Positions 1 through 11,725 of a DNA stretch of 64,000 nt are shown here, in pieces. The DNA lies in the NCBI GenBank assembly GCA_028564675.1, contig JAOVVO010000047.1:1-64000 (forward strand), read 5' to 3'. The notes beneath the pieces are model-generated. The model saw nothing but the letters and a program-made list of their open reading frames with translations. It made no database searches and was not told where the DNA came from. The translations under genes and the position numbers were made by a program. Position 1 is the stretch's first letter, and each line of letters opens with the position of its first letter. The DNA comes from Onchocerca lupi. Lineage: Eukaryota; Nematoda; Chromadorea; Rhabditida; Onchocercidae.

Positions 1-34
1 ATAATAATAATAATAATAGTAAAATAATAATAAT
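1..34. repeat. (ATA)n microsatellite
   Basis: The window opens inside a run of ATA/TAA triplets with one or two interruptions. It is probably cut by the window edge. Confidence 0.8.
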
Positions 35-123
35 CAAAAATCGAGATAATTTGAAACAAATTGGGAAAATATTAGCAAAAGTTTGTTTCAACCAATTTCC
101 AACAAATCATGAAATTTTAAATA

Positions 124-352
124 TTTTTTAAAGAGGGATGGAAAGGAAGAAGAAGGAGAGAGAGAGAAAGAGAGAGAGGGAAAAGAGGACGAAAATTTAA
201 AGTTTAAGGGGGTGGTACCTTGCAAGATAAAAGGCGGTGCGCAACCAGTTGAAAGCTATTATCCTTTTTATATTTTGTAATCAACCAATCAGATGAGCAA
301 TACGTCTTCCATTCTCTCATTCTCTTACTCTCTCATTCTCTCAATCTCTTAC
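124..352. repeat. GA-rich and CT-rich simple repeats flanking a G-rich patch
   Basis: A (GA)n-like purine tract lies at about 140-185 and a CTCATTCT-type pyrimidine tract at about 305-352. Between them (200-250) is a small G-rich patch. No gene is visible. A similar purine tract recurs near 58340. Confidence 0.6.
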
Positions 353-589
353 CTATTCGTTCGGCGATGAAACACGATATTATTAAGCTAAATTTGATAG
401 ATTAAAATTCAGGAAATGGAATTAAGAATTTTTTCCCAGTATTTCAAAAGTTGGAAACTCTTTTTGTTTTCTTTTGTTTTGTTTCCGAAATGTCTTCATT
501 ACATAAAGAATTAATAGCTAACAGTGATACAAATGTGAACTGATAGGTCAGCGCAACATTTGATTAGTACGTCCCGTAAGTATAAATAA

Positions 590-1110
590 TCACTTTTGAG
601 AGATATTCCGAGATAAATATATCGCGAGAAGCGAATGATCAAGAGATCGGAAAGATATTTCATATGCATGGATAATTTTACGAGGTATTCCGAAGTAATT
701 GCGCCTGTAAATATCACACCTAAATGAAGCGATAATTAAGAGACAGACAATTTTGAAAGATATTCCGAGATAATTAGATCTCACAGTACGGATAAAACCA
801 GATCTGAGAGATATTCCGTGATAGTTGGGTCTCACAGATATGGATAATTAAGAAATGTACAATTCTAAAAGATATTAAGACGTAGTTAGGCCTCATAAAT
901 ACTAATAATCAAATGATGGACACTTTTAAGTGATATTTCGAGATAATCATGTCTTGTAAGTATAGGTAAACAAAAAATTGGTAATTCTGAGAAATATTAT
1001 TTATATGTTATAGGTAAGGATAATCAACAGATAAATTCTGAGTTATATTATGAGAGAGTTGTATCTTGCAGATACGAATAATCAAGAGATAGATGCACAA
1101 ATCTAACAGG
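590..1110. repeat. degenerate tandem array, period about 61 bp
   Basis: The phrase AGATATTCCGAGATAAT recurs with mutations at about 601, 682, 759, 809, 870, 931, 991 and 1042. It is followed each time by a TCTCACAGATACGGATAATnAAGAG-like segment. The commonest spacing is 60-61 bp, with shorter units near the right end. The array is decayed and has no coding sense; overlapping short open frames here come from the repeat. Confidence 0.75.
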
Positions 1111-4100
1111 TTCAGACAAGATATAATAATTGCAAAATTTTTTTATTATACAATGTAATGTTATCTATTCCGATCATTTTTATTGAATAAAAATTTGTTT
1201 TTATGGCTAACAGGACTTCCATTTTATTAAGCTGAAAAGAATAAAATATTTCCATTTTGATTTAAAAATTACTAAATAAATTCTTCGGAAATCATACATT
1301 CAATTTTCTCAACAATCTATTTGTTTGTGCCATGTAAAATTTGACATATTTTTATAATTTTGTTTCTATGGATTTACTAATAAAAAATAATTTTTAAGTA
1401 TTTAAGTCTAAGTTCTTTAAAAAAAAAAAAGTGATGGAAAAATGGATTTGAATGATTTCACTGAATAATGCTGGAAATTGTCAACAGTAGATAAAGAATT
1501 GAAATAATATTTTAAGTTTAAAAACCAGACATTTGAAAAATTTTCAAAATTAATGAAAATTAAGTCATTAAGTAAAATACTCTCTTTGATTAAACAAATG
1601 CGTTCTTCTCTTTTCTTATTTTGAAAAATTACTTTCGCAAATTTGAAGTAATTTTCATCAAAAAAACAAAAAAAAAAATTAAGCAAAAAAAAAAATATTT
1701 TAGCAGGAATTTTATTTTTAAAAAAACTCTAAATTTAGTCAATTAATTTTATTATTACAAAATTTTAGTTTTGTCAGAAGAAACATTTATCCACTTGGAG
1801 AATAATATTAAATAAAATTTGCGTTAAAATTCTTATTTCTTTTACAATAATTCCAAAATTTAAATGATATAGGTTGAAAAAAAAATGAAATTTAATAAAT
1901 TTCGTCTAATTTAGAAGAGAATTATTATGGAAATATAGCTGATGTGTTAAATGAGAACTAACAAAAACATCATTTCCATAATAATACAAAATGAGATGTT
2001 GAAAAATTTTTAACATTGTTAGGAAGACAGTATGCAGCAACTGATATGCAATATTTGTTAACGATAACATTGTTGATAGATGATGTGGACTTGTTGACAT
2101 TAATTCCATTGTAGTATGTTTATAAACAGTAGAAATAGCAATATTTGATGAAAAAGAGACAAAAGGAATCAATTTAGTTAACATATGGGAAATAGGGAAA
2201 AGAAAATCAATTTGGAGACATGAAAAGAAAAAAAAAAGAATCAAGTTGGCAATATATTTAAAAGAATTTATTTAAATACATTTAAATATTCACTTTTAAA
2301 ATACATTTAAACATACATTTAAAAATTTATTTAAATATTATCACAAAATAAGATTTATTTCATAAAAACAGGTACAGTATATAAGACACCAGATCTATGA
2401 CAATGACATAATTATCAAAATGATACTACAGTTAGAGCTGCCCCTCTTTTACCTTATCTTTTAGTTTTATCAGAAGAATATTTATTGAAATTTATGCTAA
2501 AGCATTTATTTCTTTCACAATAATTTTAAGATTTAAGTAATATATCAGTAGAGAACGAATAAAATTTGATCAATTTACTTAATTTCCGAGAAAGATAAGA
2601 AAATCTTTACCTGATTCAATACTAGAAACGAATCTTTGCTTGATTCAGAATTAATTTTCTATTTTACTTTATAAGCTAATGATTTTACTCATCTATAATC
2701 CAAACCAATTTGATTCGTTAAATTAATAACTTTTAAATCTTTTAAGTCTTTTTAAGAAAACATCCGAATTTTTTTTAGGCAAGCATACGAATATCCACGG
2801 ACAGTCATGTCAGCTAACAATCATTAACGGTCAATGGAGGTTAATTTCGAAAATACTAAATACTGTCTTTTCAATCCCTACCTTTCATCATCTGGAAAGA
2901 AAATGAAAAAATTTTTAAAAACAAAATTAGATAAATCATGAAGGAACGAATGAATTACTAAGTAAATACCGTAAGAATAGATTTATTGGATTAATTCGAA
3001 TTTAAATCAAAATATAAAAAAGAAAAAGAAGGAAAGCCATTAAGCATTTACCAAAAAGACTGCAAAAAAGAAAGAAAGTTTTTCCAAGAAAAAATTAGTT
3101 ATTTGAAATCTTTCTGAAAATGGAAAGAAATCGAAAAGGCCACAAATTTCAAGCTTTAAATCGACAATGCACCAGTCCCGCCTTCTATCTAGCAAAGTGA
3201 ATTATGTCTTATTAATAATATATGGCAAAATTTTCCGTAAATTATGTCAATAAATTATTTGGTGCAAATATTTTTTCGAAGACTAAATTTCTTGATATCA
3301 TTACGAAACCTTTCTTTCTTTTTTTTTCTTTCACTCTCTCCTTTTCTCTCATTCTATCTTAAAGCACTCCATTTCAGTAAACTTGATAAGATCAGAAGCA
3401 CGACATTAATAATCAATTTTTCCTTAGTTTTAAAATCGGAAATCAGCAATGTCGCTATTATTTTTCTTTGAAGTGTCTACCGCTTTATGACAAGCGTCAA
3501 CTAAGTGAAATTTTGGATTAATTATGACTAATTATGTACAAGTATAATAAATTCTTTCAATTTCCGGGTTTGAGAGGATGATTCACTATACTTTTACATA
3601 AAAAGTTGTTGAAATTTATAAAATTTCCTTGGTATCGTTTTAAAACATAATATAATCAAGCAATTCGAGAATCCTTTTGTATCCGATATTTTTGGAAAGG
3701 GAGCTGGCTTCTATGAAAATATGAAATGATGGACAATTTTAATGAACTTTGACTTCGAAATCATAAACAAAAGCGGATATTCTTGGCATTCTACCAGAAA
3801 TTAATAGTTTCACGGTTGTTTTCCTAGAAGACACAAAAAATTCAATATCATTTATTTCACTGCTTTCCATTTCAAATACGTATTTGAATATTGCTTCAGA
3901 TTTCTAATTGATCACGAGCAAATATTGATTGTGCAATGAAAGTACCGTAAAAAGGCTTTCCGAAACAAAGTTTATTCATGAAAATGCAAAAGAAATTTTA
4001 TTTTTTCTTCCTGAAAGAAGAGAAAAAAATGTATGAGGAAATTTAAATTGGAGTCGTTAAAGTTAATTACTATTAACTGTTATGTCAGGAATTTTTGTTG

Positions 4101-6599
4101 AAACAGTTGTGATTTTGATCAAAATAGTTTTTGTTTGCCAATTATTGAACAATATTTGAGAATTAATTGAAGTTTTCGGAATCATTCCAGAGTTAAATCC
4201 CATTATAAACCATATTTTATTTCTTGGCATTACTGTTGTCTGAAAGTGACCTTGAAAATCAGAAAATAAGTAAACAAAATAATGTTTCACTTACTTATTG
4301 AAGTTCGAAATTCAGTCATCGGGTTATTTTATTCCAAATATATTCGAATAAACAAAAGTTGTGACTGAAAAAACTTCAGTAAATTATTACAATCCATTTA
4401 TTAGATTGCTTAGAGTTGAACAATCGTATAAATTTATAAAAAGGACTGATTTCAACATCTATTAAGTCAGTGCAACTTAATTGTTCTTTTAAAGTTGTAC
4501 TTGGAACTTTGGTAATAGGGAAAATGAATTCTTCTATAATTATCAATTAGAACCAGCTTAAGAAGTACATTCGATGCATTTTATGATTTATTAAGGATTT
4601 TTTAATCGGTCAACCCATGAAGGTCCAATGATCTTATTGGAATATGTTTCGTCGAAACACAGAAATCTGTAACAGCAAATCACCAAATAGCGACTATGAC
4701 CTTTTTGAGATAAAATCAACTTTGATAAATACTTCTTCTTTCAATCAATAATTGACCTATTTTTTGAAGAATGCAATACTTCGAAGAGAAATTCAACCCA
4801 TTGTTGTTCCGACACTTTTAGATGATGATTTTTTGGTTTTCAGTCAACTCAAATGATTCAATAATTTGATCTATTTAATTGAAATGCTAAAAGGTTTTAA
4901 TATGGATGGTTTATAGTTTTCTGGTAACTTTTTTAGCTGCAAAATGATTGAAATTGAATTGATGATTACTCTTAATTGACCACTGCTTATTCCCGATGAT
5001 CGGTCGCTACGCTTTTAATTCTCAAGATCACCTCATAAAACTTTTTGGACCATTACTCGACGACCGTTCATTGCTTCCTTAATTTTTAAAATCTTCCTCA
5101 TAAAACTTTTTGGGCCATTATAGCACTGTTTATTAGCAAATTCTCAATTAAATGCTTCATTGATATTACAGATTGTCTATACTGCTTTCAATTTTCAATC
5201 CAAAACATAAAAAAAAGTTCAGGTTGATTTCACTTTTTGTCCAACAGTAATTTCTTCTTTTAGTTCGAAATAAATGCACAACAAAGCTGCAAGATATGTC
5301 ATTAGCAGAAAGGCATAAAACAAGAAATGAGCATTAAAATGATTTAATAGCATTACATTTATTTGGAAATGTTAGTACAAACCAGCAGAGTTCAACGACG
5401 TGAAAAAAACTTGCAATTACTTTTGCGGTAGCCCAATATTCATTCCCATAATGGGAAAAATGTAATGGTATTATGAGTTGTCGAATTTATTTTATCAGTT
5501 AGGTCTAAATAATTCTTTAAACTATTCATAAATTCTCGGCGATAATTTTCCTAAAATATCGAGAACTTTTACCATTTCTCGTTTTATTTACTGGCCAACC
5601 TTATTTTTTCGCTTGTTTTCATATTTCGTATCTTCTATCATTCAGTAAATCCAGCCACCAATTCTTCCACAACCTTTTACTTTGCCCCGTGAAGCATTTC
5701 GAATATTCGAAGAAGTGCTTAGAATTGAATATAATTTTGATTTTTATAGTAATTCAAACAAATCTGCTAAATATTTTCAATTCAGAGAATGCAGATTTTC
5801 TCACCATCAAATTTGTCCTTGCTGAGGTTGTTTGGTGGAATTGCTTTCGTTGTATCTTTTTTTTTTCTCTCTCTCTCAATACTTGAATGTTTTTTCGCTC
5901 TTTTTTTTTTTCAACCAAACTAATTTGTTTTTATTTTGTAACAAAAAGTTCCAGAAATATCAATTTAAGAAGGGTTAAATATTGAAATAGAAAGAGAAAA
6001 TGATCAGAGAGGAACAAAAAATGAACTTAGATAAAATAATTACGCGTTATTTCAAATAGAATTAAACTGGGTTGGATTGAAAATTGAAACAAATTACTGA
6101 CAACTAAAAATTTCGAAATATTTTCACATATGTTACATATAAAATGCATATCACATTCTTACATACCTGTTATTTTGTTGCAGTACAATTCAAAAATTTC
6201 AATTTAATTTCAATTTTCATATTAACCTTCCAACATTTTTATTGCATCTTATTATTGACTAATCTATTTGCATACACATACAATTTGCTATCTTTTTTAC
6301 ATGGCAAACAGCATAATATGAAAACAAATTGATGGGATGAAATTGATAAAAATAAATTAAAAATGAAGTTAAATTTGAATGGATTGATTTTAAAACAACA
6401 AATTGCTTTTTTTATGCTTTTTACGTAATAAATCAAGTCTTTGAACTGAAAATGCTGGAAATTTAAAATCTCAGCTAAAAAATTTTTTGGAAAAAAACTT
6501 CTGCTGAGATGAAAAAATGTACATAATATGTTATTAATTTTGAACTAATGTCTGTTAGGACTTCGGCATTTCATAGTGCAGTCAGTTCATTAAAATTGG
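1111..6599. other. intergenic, no supported gene
   Basis: About 5.5 kb of A+T-rich sequence with many A/T runs. The few open frames of 60-110 codons are rich in Phe, Leu, Ile, Lys and Asn, lack convincing splice signals and are not recognised. A local duplication at 4985-5125 is listed separately. A small array of ACATTTAAA-like words lies at 2270-2335. Confidence 0.5.
4985..5125. repeat. local tandem duplication (two copies, about 75 bp)
   Basis: The word CTCATAAAACTTTTTGG occurs near 5032 and near 5098. Each copy is preceded by related TTCATTGCTTCC- or TCGCTACGCTT-like sequence and followed by a CCATTA word. The two copies are diverged. Confidence 0.55.
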
Positions 6600-6790
6600 A
6601 TTTGCGCTGTAAAATTCTGGCCGTATAAATTTCCCGGTTATTTGGATGACGGAAATGATGGACATTCGGGAGTTTGGGGTAGTTGTTCCCGGACTAATTG
6701 TGGGATCGCTCTGGATTTTCGGGGGAAAGGATAGGCGGGGATTGGTAGGGGAGAGTAGAATCCATTTATTGGGAGTTGAGAAACAGCAAA
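6600..6790. other. G-rich island upstream of ILF2, open in both directions
   Basis: This stretch stands out from the A+T-rich surroundings. It has five G-runs on the + strand between about 6719 and 6752 (GGGGG, GG, GGGG, GG, GGGG). It stays open on the + strand as a frame that includes ATG at 6659 and ends at TAA near 6805, and a minus-strand frame is open too. Simultaneous openness on both strands is expected from low stop-codon density, so this is not good evidence for a protein. A promoter-associated element about 1 kb upstream of ILF2 is at least as likely. Confidence 0.4.
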
Positions 6791-7815
6791 AAAGATGTGT
6801 TTGTTAATGGAGAGTCAAAGTTTGAAAAAATTGGGAAAAAATATATTTGTCAGGAAAAATTTAGGGATTGGATGTTTTACAAAAATATATCTGTTAAGAA
6901 AAAGCGGTAGAAATGGAGAAAAACACATGTTGATGGAAGTCGAGAAATTAAGAATATTGAGAAAAATATATCAATTGAATAAAAAGTTGAGTGTCGCCAG
7001 AAAAAAGCATTCTTTAAAGATTGAGACTAAAATAATTAGGAGTAATGATTAAAAAGGTAATAGAAAGTTTACCGGAGAGGGTAACGAGAAAAAAGAAAAT
7101 GGATATGCTTTTGTGGTCGAATTTAAATTCTGAGTTTAATTTCTGAGATTTCTCTATTGCAGTGATGGTGGAATGAGTGTGAGGTATGATAGAAAAAAAC
7201 AGTAGAATTAACAAGGTTAGCAAAATAAGATACTACGTATGGACTGAGAAAATCAGAAAAAAATATTTCGATTACAATTAGATGAGAAGGAAAGATTTGG
7301 TCAGCTGTCAAATATCCCCTGATATTCCATTTAAATGCGATGATTCTTCATATCGAATTAATATTTAAATTACAGGAAGGATGGTTGGATACAAATTTTT
7401 TAAGATAGTACTGCATCTTTTAATTGAAATCTTTAGTTCATTGGAAATCAGAAATTAGAATATGGGATAGAGTGGGATTATCCTGAAGAACTATAATCCA
7501 TTTAGTCTTGATACAAGAAATATCAATGAAATTTAACTTTTCGAAGTTAGACATATTTTTGGACCAATGAATTTTGATTTTTGAGCTTAGGTTATTGTTG
7601 ATCTTCAGATGGATATTATTAACCTTCGGGTGGTTGTTGACTTCTTTTTGATTTTCGGACTGTTATAGCTACTTTTGATCATGACTAATCTATGAATTAA
7701 TAATTTCATTCAATTTTTCAATTCCTCTATCTTATGCGCTCAGTTCGTTAGCTTATATTAATAATGAAGCAATTACTTTGCAGTATAAATGTGATATTTT
7801 CAGATTACTGTGGTA

Positions 7816-10593
7816 ATGCGTTTTCGAGGTTGGGGTCGCCGTGGCCCAGCACCACTTTTTCCACCTTTATATGGACCTCCACCTGGCGCTGCACCTGCAG
7901 GACCAGTATTTGCGTGTCGACCAATGTCGTTTGATTTAGCACTATGTGAAGCTAGTTTTCCAAGAATCAAAGAACTGGATGATACAGACTTAGCACAAGT
8001 ACTGTAAATTGTCTTAGTTCTTTGCTGTATGGTTCAGTAGTTACTTTATTTTCATACGTACATTAATTTTAGTTTTTCTTTTGGAATATTTGATGTATGA
8101 AAATCACTTTTTAAACTGTTCCGGAGATTTTTTTCTTCAAATTAAGGCAATAATCAAGAGACATCAAGAGATTACGCCAACACCAGTTGAACAAACGGCA
8201 ATTCTTGGATTGATTTCAAAAATCAAAGCTGCAATGGAGAAGATCAGTGCTGCTCCTGATCTCCTGCCCTCTGTGGTAAGCTGTCCTACTGTAGTATAAA
8301 AGTACAATTTTCTGCAAGGATGTACAGATTATAAAGTATTCCATTTCGCTGTTGAATCCATTTATTTTTATTGTTTTTAGACTGTTGAAGAATTTCGTGA
8401 GGTAGGATCATTTCGAAAAGGTACCATGCTTGCTGGTCATAATGTTGCTGACATTGTTGTTGTATTGCGTTCGCTTCCAACAGGTGTGCTTAATTTGCTG
8501 AAATTATTTTTTAGATTTTAAAAATTCACTAGATTAATGCGTCCAATTTTATATGCAATGCTTTGCTGACGCAGTTGCATATTCGATGTGACTGAGAATT
8601 ATTGTCAGTGTTCAAGCATGTTATTTAAGCATTTATTTTAACTATTGCTAATATTTTTTCAGTAGAAGCAGTATCAGCTCTTGGACAAAAGATTGTTGAA
8701 GAACTGAAAGCAAATGATAAGGAGGGTTCGTTTGGTTATATTATAATTCCATCTTTTTTTACAGTTTTATTTTTCACACGCTGAATACGGTGAAATTATG
8801 TTCTTACTACTTAATGAAAAATATCCATTATATGCCTCAGCATTTATGCTTATTCCTCTGTGATTGATCAGTTTTAATTTTACTTCCCAATACTGGATTT
8901 AACTTTTTCTATCTTCACACTTTCTTCTAGGAAATATAAAATCATATTTCAATAAATTTCCTATTTTTAGTATATGGCTGTATTTCTCGTGATTTCGGTT
9001 GTGAATTAGCTGGGCCAAATGCGGTTGTACGATTGTTAATAACTACAGTTCCATCCAATGCAAAACTTCTTGAACCTGATCTTCACTGTACGAATTTTTA
9101 TGTTTTGACTCATTTTAATCGTTGAAATTCAAAAATTTAGCTTATGTCGCTATTAATGCTGATATTAGTCAGTTTTTAGAACTTCTATACAATCTTCTGT
9201 TAAATTTCTAAATGTTAGTTGAAGAATGCATTTTTTTTTTCAGTGAAGGAAAGCATAATGATCTCGCATATGGCTGCCCTGAGACATGCTCGATGGTTTG
9301 AAGAAAATGCATCAAATCCAACTATTAAAGTTAGTAAAATGATTGAGTCGTGGTGGTCTTGTATTGATATGATATTCCCCAGAATTATATATAAATTTCA
9401 TGAAGCATGTTGTGGTGATTTTTAATTTAATTTTTCTTTGTTATCAGTGAACAAATTTTGCAGATTTTGATTCGCATCATGAAAGATATTCGTAACCGTT
9501 TCGATCAGTTGAAAGACTTGAGTGTTTGGAATATAGAATTAATTGTATGTTGATTTTTCCAAAATTTTTCGGACCTTATAAGAAATTGTTTTATGTTTGA
9601 TTTCAGTTTTAAAAAAATGTAAGTTTTTTGTAAGGCTGCATTAATGGATAATGGTTAAGTTCAAATAAGACTGCATTAGTGCAGAATGAATAAGTTCTTC
9701 AGACATAAAAAAGATGAGGCAGTTGAAAACATGAAAAAAAAAGAAAGAATTGAAATCAGATACAACTAAGCATTTTGATTTCGCGATAATCATCATGTCA
9801 CTAATTTAATTTAGTCACATTATGCGGTAGTGAATACAGCATCACAACAACCGCTTTCGGCAAGTCAAGCATTTCGACGGTTTTTCCAACTTCTTGCTGC
9901 TGGATTATTGCTTCCCACTTCACCGGCCCTAAGTGACCCTTGCGAGCAAGCTCGGCGTATTCATCAGTCATTAACATACGAGCAGATGGTTAGAATTGAC
10001 TTTTTAAATACTTATTGAAACCAAATAACAGAACTACTCAGTAATTTAAAAATTTTTCATCCCAAGATTTCCCTTACTTAGTATTTTCTTGGTTCAGAAA
10101 TATTCTCATACTATTACTTTTTGATTCTTACAGAAATTATCTTGAATTGCTGCATATTTATTCTAAATTTTTTTTCCACATTAGCATTATATCACTTATT
10201 TTTTAGGATCAGTTGTGTAGTTCTTCACAAACATTATTGCGAATTATCTGTCATGGTGGCTACAAGCATGTATTAGGACTGGAAACGTCAAAAAGCGGTA
10301 AGTGTTTTTGTATTTTGTTTCTTTTTGATTAATAATTTAAGGCACAGAAGTTGGTTTTTGAAGAGTGAATTTCTCAACATTTGATTCGAAATTATCATGA
10401 TTTAATTCATTTAATTCATAGATTTCGAAGCTTTTTAGGATTGGTAACCGATATGACATTTTGGGGTGATGTAATTGTTACACCGTTAGAAGCAGCTTAT
10501 GTTGACAAAGTAATGGAACCCATGTATGAGGACGAAATTAGTGGTGAAAAATCGGATGAAGCAAAGACTGATAGCATGGATATTCAAATTTGA
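7816..10593 (+). CDS. ILF2: interleukin enhancer-binding factor 2 homologue (ILF2/NF45)
   Basis: DZF-domain protein that in animals pairs with NF90/NF110 to bind double-stranded RNA and act in transcription, RNA processing and translation. Exons: 7816-7998, 8147-8275, 8381-8483, 8663-8725, 8971-9087, 9244-9329, 9464-9544, 9815-9988, 10207-10297, 10439-10593; phases agree at every junction. The product is 393 residues, against 390 for human ILF2. The Gly/Arg/Pro-rich N-terminus (residues 1-35) precedes the DZF core. Diagnostic blocks are GHNVADIVVVL (about 123-133) and RHARWFEENAS (about 212-222), then HYAV and FWGDVIVTP near the C-terminus, and an acidic tail. The start follows an acceptor (TTTTCAG at 7803), consistent with SL trans-splicing. 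NF45 proteins are pseudo-nucleotidyltransferases, so no catalysis is expected. Confidence 0.96.
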
Positions 10594-10639
10594 AAGTAGT
10601 TTAATTATACTTGGTGTTCTCTTCCTAGACACTTTACAT

Positions 10640-10645
10640 AATAAA
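10640..10645 (+). promoter_or_regulatory. AATAAA polyadenylation signal of ILF2
   Basis: An AATAAA hexamer lies 47 bp after the ILF2 stop codon, which would give a short 3' UTR. A second AATAAA near 11028 could serve a longer form. Confidence 0.55.
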
Positions 10646-11725
10646 TGTGTAGTTTTTAGGAGATAGGAAGCCATTTTTTGTCAAGTTGCATCTTTTTCTA
10701 GGTAGTGATTCATTTTCGGTCGGATAAAAAAAAAAGTTAATAACTTTTCGGCTGCATCAATAAGTTTGAAACCATTACGGAATAACAAAGTTATTGTTCA
10801 TTTTGAACTGTAAAATTACTTTGTCGAATTTTTGAGTTTAATTTAATTTTATTCTCTCTCGAAGACAATTTTTGAAACCTATTTTAATTTAATGCGAGCT
10901 TTGTTTTAATATTCAACTCTGAACTGATAAAAGTTGTCATTTATAAAATTTTGTATTATTTGTTTTCTGTCACATTGTTTTTTACTTTCTTATCTCTGAA
11001 TTGTTGATATTTTGTGATAAGTACAATCTAATAAAAGCTTCAGATAAGCGCTTTTTTTAAACATATGTTCATAGTTTAACAATGGCATTCTTTTTTAAAT
11101 TACTTTGGTATTTTATCCTCCGTTTAATTATCTAAGAATGATTTCGAGATATATCTGCTTAGGGTGATTTGATGATTTCTCTAACTATTCACTTAATAAT
11201 AGGATTGCTTTTAAGTCCAGTTAATTTTCCTTTTGCCACACTCATTCTCAGAATAGAAATGATTGTTTCAAAAATCGAATATATGAGTACGTAAGCTATG
11301 TTGGTCAGTCAGTCAGTCTTTTCGATATGATAATTGGACGGGTATGCAGTTCAGTGTTTTTTCAATAATGAGGTGCGGGAAGTTCTGGAAGGTTTCCCTG
11401 GAAAAAAGAAAAGATTGCTAGCCTGTTTTCCGACTTCCGTTTATCTTCCTCATCCGCATGATCATTCATAATACCGTTTCAAAAACCAGTCTTTTATTCG
11501 GGTTTTTTTTCATTTCATAGGCGGTGAGTAGTATTTTCTTTCGTAGTTGGAGTGGTATTTATTATATTGCTGATGGAGTTAATTTCTTCATTATTTGCCT
11601 TCTTTTTTTTTTTTTGAAGGGTCATTGTCATGGATAATCGCAGATGATGGCTTAATAAGTGATACTCGTTTATGATTATCATTTGCTTGGTTATGAATTT
11701 ATTGAAATTTAGTTTCCAGAACATT
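10646..11725. other. ILF2-NUF2 intergenic region
   Basis: About 1.1 kb between two genes on the same strand. A G+C-richer stretch lies at about 11371-11462. A TTTCCAG acceptor at 11713-11719 sits six bases before the NUF2 start and is a candidate trans-splice site. Confidence 0.45.

Noticed and set aside
511..835. Overlapping minus-strand frames of 68 and 81 codons
   Set aside because: They lie largely in the ~61-bp tandem array, which creates repeated open words.
1906..2244. 112-codon minus-strand open frame
   Set aside because: Phe/Leu/His-rich translation starting in an A/T run; no acceptor or donor supports it, and length is within chance for this composition.
4063..4290. 75-codon minus-strand frame near an ACTTAC (donor-like) word
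   Set aside because: The donor lies outside the frame and no second exon could be joined.
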